This document shows, piece by piece, positions 26,441-35,829 of a stretch of 64,000 nucleotides of DNA; within the stretch, counting starts at the first letter, position 1; each line of letters begins with the position of its first letter. A program made the position numbers and the translations under genes. This stretch comes from Pseudoalteromonas sp. EB27 (GTDB taxonomy: Bacteria; Pseudomonadota; Gammaproteobacteria; Enterobacterales; Alteromonadaceae), in assembly GCF_001974875.1 (NCBI RefSeq), contig NZ_MTQD01000004.1:186001-250000 (forward strand). The letters are read 5' to 3'. Below the pieces are notes generated by a model. It saw nothing but the letters and a program-made list of their open reading frames with translations, was not told the origin of the DNA and did no database searches.

Positions 26441-28318
26441 CTAATTTAATTTAATCATTCCAGCTGATAAAGTAATAGCACTGCCGTCAACTTTAACATT
26501 ACTACCTTTAATATTTATATTAGTGCCTTCAATAGTTATATTACCATTACTGCTCATTTTAATTTGTGCAGAGCCTGTTTTAATAACTATTTCATCACCC
26601 GCTTCTATATTTAATGTTTTACCTACTTTTAAAGTATCGTTTTCACCCATTTCGGCAATACGATTTTTAGCAACATTAAGGGTGTCGTTGTTAGCAATAT
26701 CTGTTTTTCTGTCGTTGCCAATTTCGATGTTGTGGTCGTGATCTGTCTTATCGTTTTGATCGTTTTTAACATAGAGCTGCTTGTCTTTTTCTGCTTGAAG
26801 ATAAACCAGCTCACTGCCTTTTTTATCTTCAAACCTAAGCTCGTTAAAATTATCTGCTCCGCCTTCTTTTGTAGAACGCGTTTTTATGCCGCTTTGCGTT
26901 TTTTCTGCCGGTAATGCATACGGAGGCATTAAGTCTGCGTTATACACGGCCCCACTTATTATAGGTTGATCTGGGTCGCCATTTATAAAATCCACAAGTA
27001 CTTCTTGGCCAACGCGAGGGAAGAAAAAAGCCCCCCACTTTTTACCAGCCCAGTTTTGGGCAACGCGGATCCAACACGAACTTTTAGAATCTTTTTTGCC
27101 TTCTCTGTCCCAATCAAATTGCACTTTTACACGACCATATTGGTCAATCATAATTTCATCAGCGCTATCGCCAGTTACGATTGCCGTTTGGACCCCGTTT
27201 ATTACAGGCTTTTTCTTATTTATTTGTGCTCTGTAAGGGATTTCTTTTGGGACACATTCAAAGTGATTTGAATAAACTTCTTCTACCGATGACTGCTGCG
27301 AACCTGATTGGTTGGGTACTGTAATTGAAGTCATCATAGAGGTAATAACAAATGTTTTACCTTCAAGACGAGGGTCTTCGTGCTTTTTAAAACTAAATAA
27401 CTTACCTACAGTAAATGAGCGGCAATCACTGCGCCCACTAGAAAGCTTCATGTCTCTTTGCAGTGACTCTAGCTGCACAGACGCTAGATTAGCAGCGCGC
27501 GGGTGGCACTCTTGCTCGCCCGTGTATTCAAAAATTTCAGAGACCGATTGAGTAGGAAGTTCAGCGTTTGCTTGCTCGCCATCTGGGTATCGTGATGGCT
27601 GTTTAAAATCGTAACCAACACGTTTAAAACTACCAGGGGCAATACTTAAGCCACCTTGCCAGCGCGATACGTGTGATTCGCTTAAATGGCCAGTTGAAAA
27701 TACAACTTTGCCTTCATTACATACTTCGTAAGCCGTAATATCATCAGCTAATACAAGCGTATGGTTACTGTTTGAGTGTTCAAAAAAGTAAAAAATACCT
27801 TCTTGTTGGAATAAGCGCTGAATAAAATCAAAATCAGACTCTTGATACTGAACACAATATTCATATTTAGGGTAGGTTTTACTGGTTTTATCGCTAAAGG
27901 CAACATTGTGTTGGCCAAATAAATCAGCAAATATTTCTTTAATTGTTTTCTTTTGAAAAATGCGGCTATTTTTACGATTGCGCATTGAAGCTGCGAATGG
28001 AACTATCGTCGCTTGATAATCTATATAATTTTTTTGCTCGTCAACATCAGCCGTACGGCTGCCATTTGAAACCAAATGACTAACAATGCCGTGGTAGTAA
28101 CGCTCACCACCGCCATCTGCATTTTTTACTTTAATAGATACAGGTTTACCCACTAAGTCTTCGTGCGCGATTTGTTTACCAATAGTGTACATATTGGCAG
28201 ACATAACAAACAAATCAGACATTGCCTCTTGGGCAACAAAGCGAGTTAAATAGAGGGCATCTTTACCAACAGGGGTGCTAATTTGAATTACGTTTTTATC
28301 TTGTGTTGCTTTTTGCAT
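26441..28318 (-). CDS. vgrG: T6SS spike protein VgrG (TssI)
   Basis: This 625-residue protein has the gp27-like N-terminal half (SDLFVMSANMYTIGKQ, YCVQYQESDFDFIQRLFQQE, GIFYFFEHS), the gp5 OB-fold (DEIMIDQYGRVKVQFDWDRE, CWIRVAQNWAGKKWGAFFFPR, VGQEVLVDFINGDPDQPII) and the beta-helical C-terminal needle with repeats ending VKVDGSAITLSAG. No extra effector domain is fused. It starts the cargo operon, 74 bp downstream of hcp beyond a terminator-like hairpin, so its level is probably set by read-through from hcp or a weak promoter. Confidence 0.97.
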   Translation of the reverse strand: MQKATQDKNVIQISTPVGKDALYLTRFVAQEAMSDLFVMSANMYTIGKQIAHEDLVGKPVSIKVKNADGGGERYYHGIVSHLVSNGSRTADVDEQKNYIDYQATIVPFAASMRNRKNSRIFQKKTIKEIFADLFGQHNVAFSDKTSKTYPKYEYCVQYQESDFDFIQRLFQQEGIFYFFEHSNSNHTLVLADDITAYEVCNEGKVVFSTGHLSESHVSRWQGGLSIAPGSFKRVGYDFKQPSRYPDGEQANAELPTQSVSEIFEYTGEQECHPRAANLASVQLESLQRDMKLSSGRSDCRSFTVGKLFSFKKHEDPRLEGKTFVITSMMTSITVPNQSGSQQSSVEEVYSNHFECVPKEIPYRAQINKKKPVINGVQTAIVTGDSADEIMIDQYGRVKVQFDWDREGKKDSKSSCWIRVAQNWAGKKWGAFFFPRVGQEVLVDFINGDPDQPIISGAVYNADLMPPYALPAEKTQSGIKTRSTKEGGADNFNELRFEDKKGSELVYLQAEKDKQLYVKNDQNDKTDHDHNIEIGNDRKTDIANNDTLNVAKNRIAEMGENDTLKVGKTLNIEAGDEIVIKTGSAQIKMSSNGNITIEGTNINIKGSNVKVDGSAITLSAGMIKLN

Positions 28319-28344
28319 TCCTTGCTTTTCCCGTCCTAAAGATC

Positions 28345-28373
28345 AAAAAAAGCTCTGAGCAATGCCCAGAGCC
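28345..28373 (-). terminator. Terminator-like hairpin between hcp and vgrG
   Basis: On the minus strand GCTCTGGGC pairs with GCTCAGAGC (one G-U pair) over a 3-4 nt loop and is followed by seven T. It lies 20 bp after the hcp stop and about 27 bp before the vgrG start. This is a convincing intrinsic terminator, probably leaky, making Hcp much more abundant than VgrG. Confidence 0.8.
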
Positions 28374-28391
28374 ATTATAAGGTAACAAATA

Positions 28392-28898
28392 TTACATTTG
28401 TTGACCTTTAACACCGCTGTAACCGTATACAAGAGGAGCAGTAATGTTATTTTTGTCGTCTGTTGGAGTAACAGTCATCATCATTTCTGTGTAGCTGATA
28501 GTGATTGTTTCGATTGGACGATCATTTTGTACTGAAACTGAGTAGCTAGAAATCATTGCATCTGTAAGTTCGATTTTCATGATTTCTTCAACCTTATCAC
28601 CTTGCTTAGTGATATGGAAAACAGCTGGTAAACCTTTACCGATTGTCGCTTCTTTGAAAAGATCCGGAGATGCTTTATCTTGAAGTTTAGTGATTGTTAC
28701 GTCACCAAGGCGAGTAGAGCTTGACTCACGGTCCATCGCTGTACCAGTAGCTGAGCTAATTTCGCGACTTACATTCCAATCAAGAGATAAAACTGTAATT
28801 AAATCTTTGAAAGACTCAGCAGTAGTTTCGCCTTTGATTGAACCGTATTTTAAATATGTATTTGCTTGCATTTGATAATGCTCCTTTTTATTAAACAA
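28392..28898 (-). CDS. hcp: T6SS tube protein Hcp (TssD)
   Basis: The 168-residue protein matches Hcp1-type tube subunits: YLKYGSIKGETTAESFKDLI, the ISSATGTAMDRESSSTRLGD loop, ITKLQDKASPDLFKEA, and ETITISYTEMMMTVTP near the C-terminus. Hexameric rings stack into the inner tube that is fired and can carry small effectors. It has its own 223-bp upstream region with a sigma-54-like promoter candidate and an AAGGAG ribosome binding site. It is separated from vgrG by a hairpin, in line with high expression. Confidence 0.97.
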   Translation of the reverse strand: MFNKKEHYQMQANTYLKYGSIKGETTAESFKDLITVLSLDWNVSREISSATGTAMDRESSSTRLGDVTITKLQDKASPDLFKEATIGKGLPAVFHITKQGDKVEEIMKIELTDAMISSYSVSVQNDRPIETITISYTEMMMTVTPTDDKNNITAPLVYGYSGVKGQQM

Positions 28899-28970
28899 TG
28901 TTATCCATTAATACTGGATTCTTTACTTTGGTATATACCAAAATTCCTTTGAAACCATTATCTTTAATAC

Positions 28971-28986
28971 AGCAATGAAAAGGCCT
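28971..28986 (-). promoter_or_regulatory. Possible sigma-54 (-24/-12) promoter of hcp
   Basis: On the minus strand the sequence AGGCCTTTTCATTGCT has GG and GC separated by exactly 10 nt, with the TTGCT of the -12 element. It lies about 73 bp upstream of the hcp ATG. Sigma-54 control of hcp is known in some Vibrio systems. No sigma-54 activator (VasH-like) is in the window, so this stays a candidate. Confidence 0.4.
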
Positions 28987-29121
28987 TCTGATTCCTTTCC
29001 TTAGATGAAGACAATGTCTCAAAAATTCCATGTAGTGATATCAGGCACCAAAATTATAATGCCCTCAAACTAAAGAAACAACCTTAATAACAAGTTATTT
29101 CAAATTAACTTTAATTAACCT

Positions 29122-31725
29122 TTAATTCAGCTCTAGTTCAAATTCATTATCTTTTAATAATAGCGATATACTATTAATTTCTTTGTCGTCAATCATGCTA
29201 GAAAGTAAAACCTCAGACAACAATGGCAGCACTCTATTTTGAAGTATAGTGTGAATATTACGTGCACCTGAGCCTGCATTTTGGCAATTAGCAATAATAT
29301 ATTCAATTACATCGTCATTATAAATTAACTCTGCATTGTAGTGTTTTTTAACACGTTTAATTATTTTATTTATTTGAATAGCGGCAATTTCAGTAAGAAT
29401 ATCGTCACTTAATGGAATGTAAGGAATTACATTAATACGACCTAAAAATGCCGGTTTAAATGAAGCAAGTAAATCATCTTGTAATGCCTTTAATAAACCC
29501 TTGATGCTTGGTTTACTTTCTTCGTCTTCAAATAAGCTCATTGTGGTATCTGTGCCCACGTTTGAGGTCATAATAATGATTGTGTTTTTAAAGTCGATAT
29601 CGCGGCCTTCACCGTCTTTAATTGTACCTTTATCAAACACTTGATAAAAAATATCTTGTACGCCTGGGTGTGCTTTTTCCATCTCATCCAAAAGTACAAC
29701 ACTGTATGGCTTTCTTCTTACAGCCTCGGTTAATATTCCTCCTTCACCGTAACCTACATACCCTGGAGGAGAGCCAAGTAATAAAGACACTTTATGTTCT
29801 TCTTTGAACTCAGACATATTAATTACGGTAACGTTGTCTTCACTGCCATATACTTCTTGAGCAAGTGATAGAGCTGTTTCGGTTTTACCTACACCGCTCG
29901 GCCCAGCTAACATAAATATACCATTAGGGCGGCTTTCATCTGCTAGCTGAGCACGCGATGTTTGAACAACTTTAGCTATTAAATCAAGAGAATGGTCTTG
30001 CCCTACAACGCGTTGCTTCATTTGTGTGGCTAAATTTAAAATCCCATGAATTTCATCTTCATGCATTTTACCAACAGGAATACCCGTCCAATCTGAAATA
30101 ACTTGTGCAATTAGCTCCTCGTTGACTTGCCAATGCACCATATTATGTTCAAAAGCGGCTAGTTTTTCTTTACTAGCTCTAAGCTTATTGAGTACTTCTT
30201 GAGATGACTCTTCATCTTGTGAGTTAATAAGCTCTAACGCTTGATTAAGCTCAGCGACTATTTCTTTTTCAGTTTTAAATTGCGCTTTTAAAGGCTCTAA
30301 TTGCTCTTCAATTGTAATAAGCTCTGCTTTTAAAGTGTCTAACGGCTCTGCGTGATCTAAACCTGTTTTTTGTTCTCTATTAAGCATTTTTACTTGTGTT
30401 TCTATTTCGCTTAAGCGATTTACAAGCTGCTCAATAGTATTTGGAGTAGATGCTTGGCTCATTGCAACACGTGCACAAGCTGTATCTAATAGCGCCACAG
30501 CTTTGTCTGGCAATTGTCTAGCCGTAATATAACGATGAGATAAATGCACTGCGCCTTCAAGTGCTTGCTCAGAGATAAACACCTTGTGATGCTTTTCCAT
30601 TACCGGCACTAAGCCACGTAACATAGCTACGGCTTTTTCGGGCGTTGGCTCTTCAACTTTTACAACTTGGAATCGGCGCGTTAATGCAGCGTCTTTCTCA
30701 AAAAACTTTTTGTATTCAGCCCAAGTAGTCGCCGCTATTGTGCGTAATTCGCCACGTGCTAAAGCGGGCTTTAATAGGTTTGCCGCATCATTTTGACCCG
30801 CTGCACCACCGCTACCAATCATGGTATGTGCTTCATCAATAAACAAAACAACCGGATTTACCGCATTTTTTACTTCGTTGATAAGCGATTTGAGGCGATT
30901 TTCGAATTCACCTTTCATACCCGCACCAGCTTGTAGTAGTGCTAAATCTAAACTGTGAATTTTTACATTTTGTAATACAGCCGGTACATCTTTTTGAGCA
31001 ATTCTTAACGCGAGCCCTTCAACAACTGCTGTTTTACCTACACCTGCTTCACCAGTTAAAATTGGGTTGTTTTGACGACGCCTTGTTAAAATGTCAACCA
31101 TTTGGCGAATTTCGAAGTCACGACCAAGAATAGGGTCGATTTTTCCAGCGAGTGCTTGGGCAGTTAAATCAACAGTGAATTGATCTAAGCTTGGGGTTTT
31201 AGAGCCAGCATTTGCCTGAGTCGACGTATTTTGTACTGAATGGTTACGCTCTTGAGATTGCGCAACGATTTCAGGCCATGCATGAAGCAATTGACCTGGT
31301 TCTATTTTATTAAATAACTTACTACAACGTGTTACTAAGCTGGATAATGTATCGTCTTTGGTAAGGGTATAAATAACATATGCACTACGAATTTGATTAT
31401 CTGTAAACTCAATACTAGTACTTAACCATGATTGCTTGAGGAGACTGGTTACATGCACTGACAAACTAGGAGATGACTCACTACCCGTTTTAAACGACTC
31501 TAATGATTGATTTAAATCCTGCTGAACTTTATCAATATCTATATCGAATGAGCCAAAAATCAGTCTAACGTCATCTAGTTGCTGCTCAATCATTGAAAGT
31601 AGCCAATGCTCAAGTTCAACCGTGAAATGACTGCGGCTATTACATATAGCAACAGCACCTTCTAGGCTTTTTCTGCAATCAGGACTCAGTTTTTCAACTA
31701 GTTTATTCAGTGTCATCGAAGACAT
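29122..31725 (-). CDS. tssH: T6SS sheath-recycling AAA+ ATPase ClpV (TssH)
   Basis: This 867-residue protein has a ClpV-type N-domain, then two AAA+ modules. The first shows Walker A GEAGVGKTAVVEGLA (about residue 225) and Walker B VVLFIDEAHTMIGSG. A coiled-coil middle region follows (about 400-530), then Walker A GPSGVGKTETALSLA (about 610) and Walker B YSVVLLDEMEKAHP. ClpV unfolds TssC from contracted sheaths. It is the last gene of the tssA-to-tssH unit, 22 bp after tssG. Length is normal. Confidence 0.96.
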   Translation of the reverse strand: MSSMTLNKLVEKLSPDCRKSLEGAVAICNSRSHFTVELEHWLLSMIEQQLDDVRLIFGSFDIDIDKVQQDLNQSLESFKTGSESSPSLSVHVTSLLKQSWLSTSIEFTDNQIRSAYVIYTLTKDDTLSSLVTRCSKLFNKIEPGQLLHAWPEIVAQSQERNHSVQNTSTQANAGSKTPSLDQFTVDLTAQALAGKIDPILGRDFEIRQMVDILTRRRQNNPILTGEAGVGKTAVVEGLALRIAQKDVPAVLQNVKIHSLDLALLQAGAGMKGEFENRLKSLINEVKNAVNPVVLFIDEAHTMIGSGGAAGQNDAANLLKPALARGELRTIAATTWAEYKKFFEKDAALTRRFQVVKVEEPTPEKAVAMLRGLVPVMEKHHKVFISEQALEGAVHLSHRYITARQLPDKAVALLDTACARVAMSQASTPNTIEQLVNRLSEIETQVKMLNREQKTGLDHAEPLDTLKAELITIEEQLEPLKAQFKTEKEIVAELNQALELINSQDEESSQEVLNKLRASKEKLAAFEHNMVHWQVNEELIAQVISDWTGIPVGKMHEDEIHGILNLATQMKQRVVGQDHSLDLIAKVVQTSRAQLADESRPNGIFMLAGPSGVGKTETALSLAQEVYGSEDNVTVINMSEFKEEHKVSLLLGSPPGYVGYGEGGILTEAVRRKPYSVVLLDEMEKAHPGVQDIFYQVFDKGTIKDGEGRDIDFKNTIIIMTSNVGTDTTMSLFEDEESKPSIKGLLKALQDDLLASFKPAFLGRINVIPYIPLSDDILTEIAAIQINKIIKRVKKHYNAELIYNDDVIEYIIANCQNAGSGARNIHTILQNRVLPLLSEVLLSSMIDDKEINSISLLLKDNEFELELN

Positions 31726-31747
31726 ACTTTTTTCCTTTTAATTTTAA

Positions 31748-32737
31748 TTATCCCTTAAACGATAACTTAGTAGGGTTAGATTTTAATTTGTTATCTTGTA
31801 CAGATAAGAAGCTATTGGCACCTAACTGACACTCATTTTTTGAAAGTTTAGCGGCACCTAAATTTTGAAAATTTGACTCAATGACTAAGCGAAAGTTAAT
31901 GGCATTTCCAACATAGTCTTTTGTTATTTTATTCGCGATTTCGAAAAGCGGACCTTTGGGCAAAAGTTGTTTTGCTTTATCTGGATCATCTGATTTTATG
32001 TGAATTTCGATATTAGAAGATACGTCCCATACTTTATTTCCAATAATGGTATCAACGCCTAAACGGGCGTGCTGGCCTTCATATAATGCTTGGCTTGCTA
32101 AACGGGTTTGTTCTTGCTCTTTTAGCTCGTGCCATTGGCCAACCATTTGTTTAATTGATACTTCACAGCCTAAGTATGACGAAAGTACATTTTTTAAATC
32201 AAATGCATTTCTAATTTTACGGCTATATAAACCCGAAAAATGCAGTTGGTGTTCGTTGTAACCACCACTTAATAGACCCAGTATTTGTGTATAAGGATCT
32301 CTGTTTCTATCTTTATTTACGTGATTAAGCGATGGTTTATATTTTTTCCAAGCACGGTAATACAGTGAGATTAAACGATGATTAAACATGTCGTAAAAGT
32401 CACGCATGGTTGTATCTTTATAGCGCAAACGCTGCATCACGAGTTCGCTATAAAACTGGGGTAAAGCGCCTGAACAACCCGTTAGCCCCATAAAAGAAAC
32501 CTGCATATTTACTTTATGCATACCGTCTTCGAAACCTATTTCTTCTAATTTGGTAATTGCATTACCTGGATAGCCAAACTTTTGGGTAGCTGTAAACTTA
32601 ATCAACTCTTGCTTTGGATTACTGTCGTAACCGACATGTCGATAATCTAAGCCGCGCTTTTTGAGCTGATTTTCAATTATGAAAACAGCTTTATAAAAAT
32701 CAATTTGAGAAGCTTGTGAGATTATTTGCTTAATCAT
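31748..32737 (-). CDS. tssG: T6SS baseplate subunit TssG
   Basis: The 329-residue protein matches TssG (ImpH): NQLKKRGLDYRHVGYDS near the start, MQVSFMGLTGCSGALPQFYS with the typical GxxGxxGPLP-like region, MRDFYDMFNHRLISLYYRAW, and a C-terminal VRLVIES-type part. TssG forms the baseplate wedge with TssF and TssE. Its ATG overlaps the tssF stop by 4 bp, so the two are coupled. Confidence 0.95.
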   Translation of the reverse strand: MIKQIISQASQIDFYKAVFIIENQLKKRGLDYRHVGYDSNPKQELIKFTATQKFGYPGNAITKLEEIGFEDGMHKVNMQVSFMGLTGCSGALPQFYSELVMQRLRYKDTTMRDFYDMFNHRLISLYYRAWKKYKPSLNHVNKDRNRDPYTQILGLLSGGYNEHQLHFSGLYSRKIRNAFDLKNVLSSYLGCEVSIKQMVGQWHELKEQEQTRLASQALYEGQHARLGVDTIIGNKVWDVSSNIEIHIKSDDPDKAKQLLPKGPLFEIANKITKDYVGNAINFRLVIESNFQNLGAAKLSKNECQLGANSFLSVQDNKLKSNPTKLSFKG

Positions 32738-34560
32738 AATAATGGACTGTCACCCACTCTTGCAGGCCATTGAAAATAAATTTGTTCTTGCTCTTTAAGC
32801 CTTAAGCTTAAACGTGTGTAGCTATTTATTGCTGCAAATTGAGCAAAAAAGTGATCAAGTATTGATGCAAAGAAAAACATCCCGCTGCCAGAAAAATCAT
32901 CGTTAGCAAATGTAATTTCTATTTCGCTGCCTGTGGCAAAGCTTACTTTACCTTTTTGAATAACACGGGCTGTTGAGGGCTCTATTACCACTCTATAAAT
33001 ATTATCTATCATACCCTTAGTTTGTGGCGATGCTCTAAAATCGTATAAACGTAAAACTTCTTTGAGCTTATTACATGCATCTTCACCACTAAAGGTATCT
33101 AGCGTTAAATGATTAACTAACTGCCAACGTGTTGCATCAGCTAATATAGGTCTCACTGCATGAGTAAATGGCGTTAAACATCTAATTTTTTTAATTACAT
33201 CGCCGCGCTCAGGCATTAATAAACCAAGTTCGTCATCACCAAAGGGCATGCTTGCTGGTAGGTTACGATTACTACAATTTGCGCGCACAGTAAGTACAGA
33301 GTTTCCGTCACCATATTCCATCGCACTATTTTCAAAAGTAGCATCAACTAACGATAAAAATGTTTCGGTTCCTGACTCTACATAACCGCCAGCCCAAGAG
33401 GCAGTTTCTCGACGAATATGCCAAAACAAATCATCATGTCCATGATATTTAGGATGTGTTTGACCATAAAAAGGCGAAACAATTTGTTTATTGCCTTTAT
33501 GATCAAATGCAATAACTTCCGATATACCAATTACTTCTGATATTTCCGAGTCCATATAACGCGGTGTTAACTGATATTCATATTCACTGATCTCAGGTCG
33601 TATTGGCTCAAGCTCTTGTTCAAATAAGTTTATTATTGGTGTACAGCCTAATAAGAACATATCTTTATCTACTTGCTTTTCAAGCTCAGCAGATTCAGTA
33701 TCTAGGTAAATATAAATACTACATTTATTAGATTGCTTAGGCAGTGATGAAAGAATGCCTTCAAGCTCAAAAAACCTAAACTTCTCAGGAAAAGTAAAAT
33801 TTTCGACGAGCAAACGATATCCGGCAGATGAGCGCTGCGAATAAGGAACCACAGCCTCGTTAGAATCAAAGCCCACTGCTTTTAATTGGTTTTTTGACAG
33901 ATATCTAATACCTTCATCGCCATTGTCTATAGCAATACCAATACTATGTTTGAACAGTAGTTCGTAAACTTTAAGTGTATGATGCCATTGGCCATTGATA
34001 AAAATCCGTAATTTTTCAAGGCCAGTTTCTGCAAGCGAAACCCCTTTATACTCACCTGTTAATTCTATTTTGAAAATAGATTTTGCTTTTTCTTGCCAGC
34101 GAGGCTTAGGCGCTACAAATGGGCTATTATCAAATTGCACATTTGTTATTTCAACAGGCCAAAGGTAGGTTTCATAACACGTTTGAAATTTACATTGCTT
34201 CATTGAGTCAACGTTAGTTTCTACTTCACTTGCCTTTGGTATAACAACACCTGCCGTAGATAAGTTCTCAGCTTCAAGCTTAACAACCGACATTGATGGA
34301 ATTGGCGCTTGGTAATCTGGTAGCATTTGCCCTAGCAAAGCATCCGTTAACTCCGGGAAGCTATCGTCGAGCTTTTGCCTTATGTTGGCGGTTAAAAATG
34401 CAAACGATTCTATTAATCTTGATACATGAGGGTCTTCAATATGATCTTCACTTAACTTTAAACGCCCTGCAACTTTTGGATATTTTTCAGCAAAGTCTTT
34501 ACCTAAGTGACGCACAAATGCTAATTCACGATTGTAATACTTCAATAACTCATCGTTCAT
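32734..34560 (-). CDS. tssF: T6SS baseplate subunit TssF
   Basis: The 608-residue protein matches TssF (ImpG): N-terminal LLKYYNRELAFVRHLGKDFA, EKYPKVAGRLKLSEDHIEDP, HVSRLIESFAFLTANI, and SFPELTDALLGQMLPDY, followed by the long central part and LDHFFAQFAAINSYTRLSL at the end. Two copies of TssF with one TssG make each baseplate wedge. It overlaps tssE and tssG by 4 bp each. Confidence 0.96.
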   Translation of the reverse strand: MNDELLKYYNRELAFVRHLGKDFAEKYPKVAGRLKLSEDHIEDPHVSRLIESFAFLTANIRQKLDDSFPELTDALLGQMLPDYQAPIPSMSVVKLEAENLSTAGVVIPKASEVETNVDSMKQCKFQTCYETYLWPVEITNVQFDNSPFVAPKPRWQEKAKSIFKIELTGEYKGVSLAETGLEKLRIFINGQWHHTLKVYELLFKHSIGIAIDNGDEGIRYLSKNQLKAVGFDSNEAVVPYSQRSSAGYRLLVENFTFPEKFRFFELEGILSSLPKQSNKCSIYIYLDTESAELEKQVDKDMFLLGCTPIINLFEQELEPIRPEISEYEYQLTPRYMDSEISEVIGISEVIAFDHKGNKQIVSPFYGQTHPKYHGHDDLFWHIRRETASWAGGYVESGTETFLSLVDATFENSAMEYGDGNSVLTVRANCSNRNLPASMPFGDDELGLLMPERGDVIKKIRCLTPFTHAVRPILADATRWQLVNHLTLDTFSGEDACNKLKEVLRLYDFRASPQTKGMIDNIYRVVIEPSTARVIQKGKVSFATGSEIEITFANDDFSGSGMFFFASILDHFFAQFAAINSYTRLSLRLKEQEQIYFQWPARVGDSPLL

Positions 34561-35042
34561 AATGATGCCTCAATAATCTTCATACCCAAGTTCACGGGCT
34601 CTACTTCTGAATCAAAACTAATAAACTCTGGCTCAGGATCAGCGTATAAAAGCGCATTAATTCTTAAATTTAATACTCTGTTTAAAGGCACTTCTTCGTC
34701 TGTAAACACTTCAACTTCAAGAAACCGTGGCTCAAATTTTAAAATTGTATTTCTGACGGTTTCGCACAGTAATGCGCGCCCTTCGTGAGAGCTTACAGAC
34801 ATACTCGAAAAGTCAGGTAAACCATAAGACAAACATGAAGTAGCTAGCTCAGTATATTGAGTTGGCCATGTATGCCACTGAATTCGAGCATTTAGCAAAG
34901 CTTCAATATCTCTGCGCACGTTTTTTCTAAGCTCACTAATAGTGATGCCTTCGGTACGTGATGGTGCATCCTGAAAATCAGGCTCGTCATCAATGAGCCT
35001 ATCTATTATAGATGCTTGAAGCTGTTGTTTATGCTCTATCAT
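34557..35042 (-). CDS. tssE: T6SS baseplate subunit TssE (gp25-like)
   Basis: The 161-residue protein matches gp25-like TssE: the N-terminal SIIDRLIDDEP, ISELRKNVRRDIEALLNARI, SCLSYGLPDFSSMS, and FEPRFLEVEVF. It links baseplate and sheath. It overlaps tssF by 4 bp and follows tagJ by 17 bp. Confidence 0.94.
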   Translation of the reverse strand: MIEHKQQLQASIIDRLIDDEPDFQDAPSRTEGITISELRKNVRRDIEALLNARIQWHTWPTQYTELATSCLSYGLPDFSSMSVSSHEGRALLCETVRNTILKFEPRFLEVEVFTDEEVPLNRVLNLRINALLYADPEPEFISFDSEVEPVNLGMKIIEASL

Positions 35043-35059
35043 GGTTGCTTAAACTTAAA

Positions 35060-35827
35060 TTATGCTGTTTCAAGTGAGCTTATTTTTAAATTTGGAATAG
35101 TGATAGCTTCATCATCAACAAACAGCATTTTCATTCCCTTGCCTATAATAAATTCATCTTTTAGCTCGACCCAATCAGACACTTGACCTAGCTTTTCAAG
35201 TTCTGATTCAGAGTTAATATAAACAAGTGGTAAATGAGCTGTACCTGACGGGCCATCTTTAATCGTAATTTCAACACGTAACCAAATGCTTTCTAATAAA
35301 GACTCTACTGGCTCCATTTTCAAAGATTCAATTTCGTTAAAGTTAGCTAAATAAAACTCACCATTAGTCCCTAAAACCTCTAGGTATGGGTTTAAGCAAT
35401 CATCAAGATCTCTTGCTGATGCCTCGCCTGTGCTAACTCTTATAGATTCCATTTCCTGAGCTAACTGAGCTGCTTCGTCGGTTGAACCTTCTAACAGAGC
35501 AACATGCATTTTCAAAAATAGTGTGTCTAATTCATTCGCATCATGAAATAACTTAGGGATGCCTTTACCTTGATAAAAATCTACACGAGATTGCTGAGCA
35601 CGAATTAGGTGTCTTAAATTTACTGCACCTACTGCAAATTCAGGATTTTTTTGCACCATAAAATCTAGTTGTTTATCGGCTTTCTCAAGCTCACCATTTA
35701 TGCAAAGTAGCTCGGCGTAAATACTTCTGATATCAAAATTTAGTGGCTCATCTTGAAGCTCTGTAGCACAACAAGATAAAGCATCAGTAAGTTTCCCCTC
35801 GCGAATTAAGCTATGTATTTTTTTCAT
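35060..35827 (-). CDS. tagJ: T6SS accessory protein TagJ (ImpE/SciE family)
   Basis: The 255-residue protein has TPR-like helices at the N-terminus (IREGKLTDALSCCATELQDE, PLNFDIRSIYAELLCINGEL) and the ImpE-type C-terminal domain (EFYLANFNEIESLKMEP, TAHLPLVYINSE, WVELKDEFIIGKGMKM). In Pseudomonas TagJ binds the sheath protein TssB and modulates ClpV recognition. It lies 2 bp after the second tssC-like gene and 17 bp before tssE, the same order as in the rhizobial imp locus. Confidence 0.9.
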   Translation of the reverse strand: MKKIHSLIREGKLTDALSCCATELQDEPLNFDIRSIYAELLCINGELEKADKQLDFMVQKNPEFAVGAVNLRHLIRAQQSRVDFYQGKGIPKLFHDANELDTLFLKMHVALLEGSTDEAAQLAQEMESIRVSTGEASARDLDDCLNPYLEVLGTNGEFYLANFNEIESLKMEPVESLLESIWLRVEITIKDGPSGTAHLPLVYINSESELEKLGQVSDWVELKDEFIIGKGMKMLFVDDEAITIPNLKISSLETA

Positions 35828-35829
35828 GA

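Noticed and set aside
26441..28318. Effector domain fused to VgrG
   Set aside because: The protein ends with the beta-helical needle at normal length; no extra domain follows.
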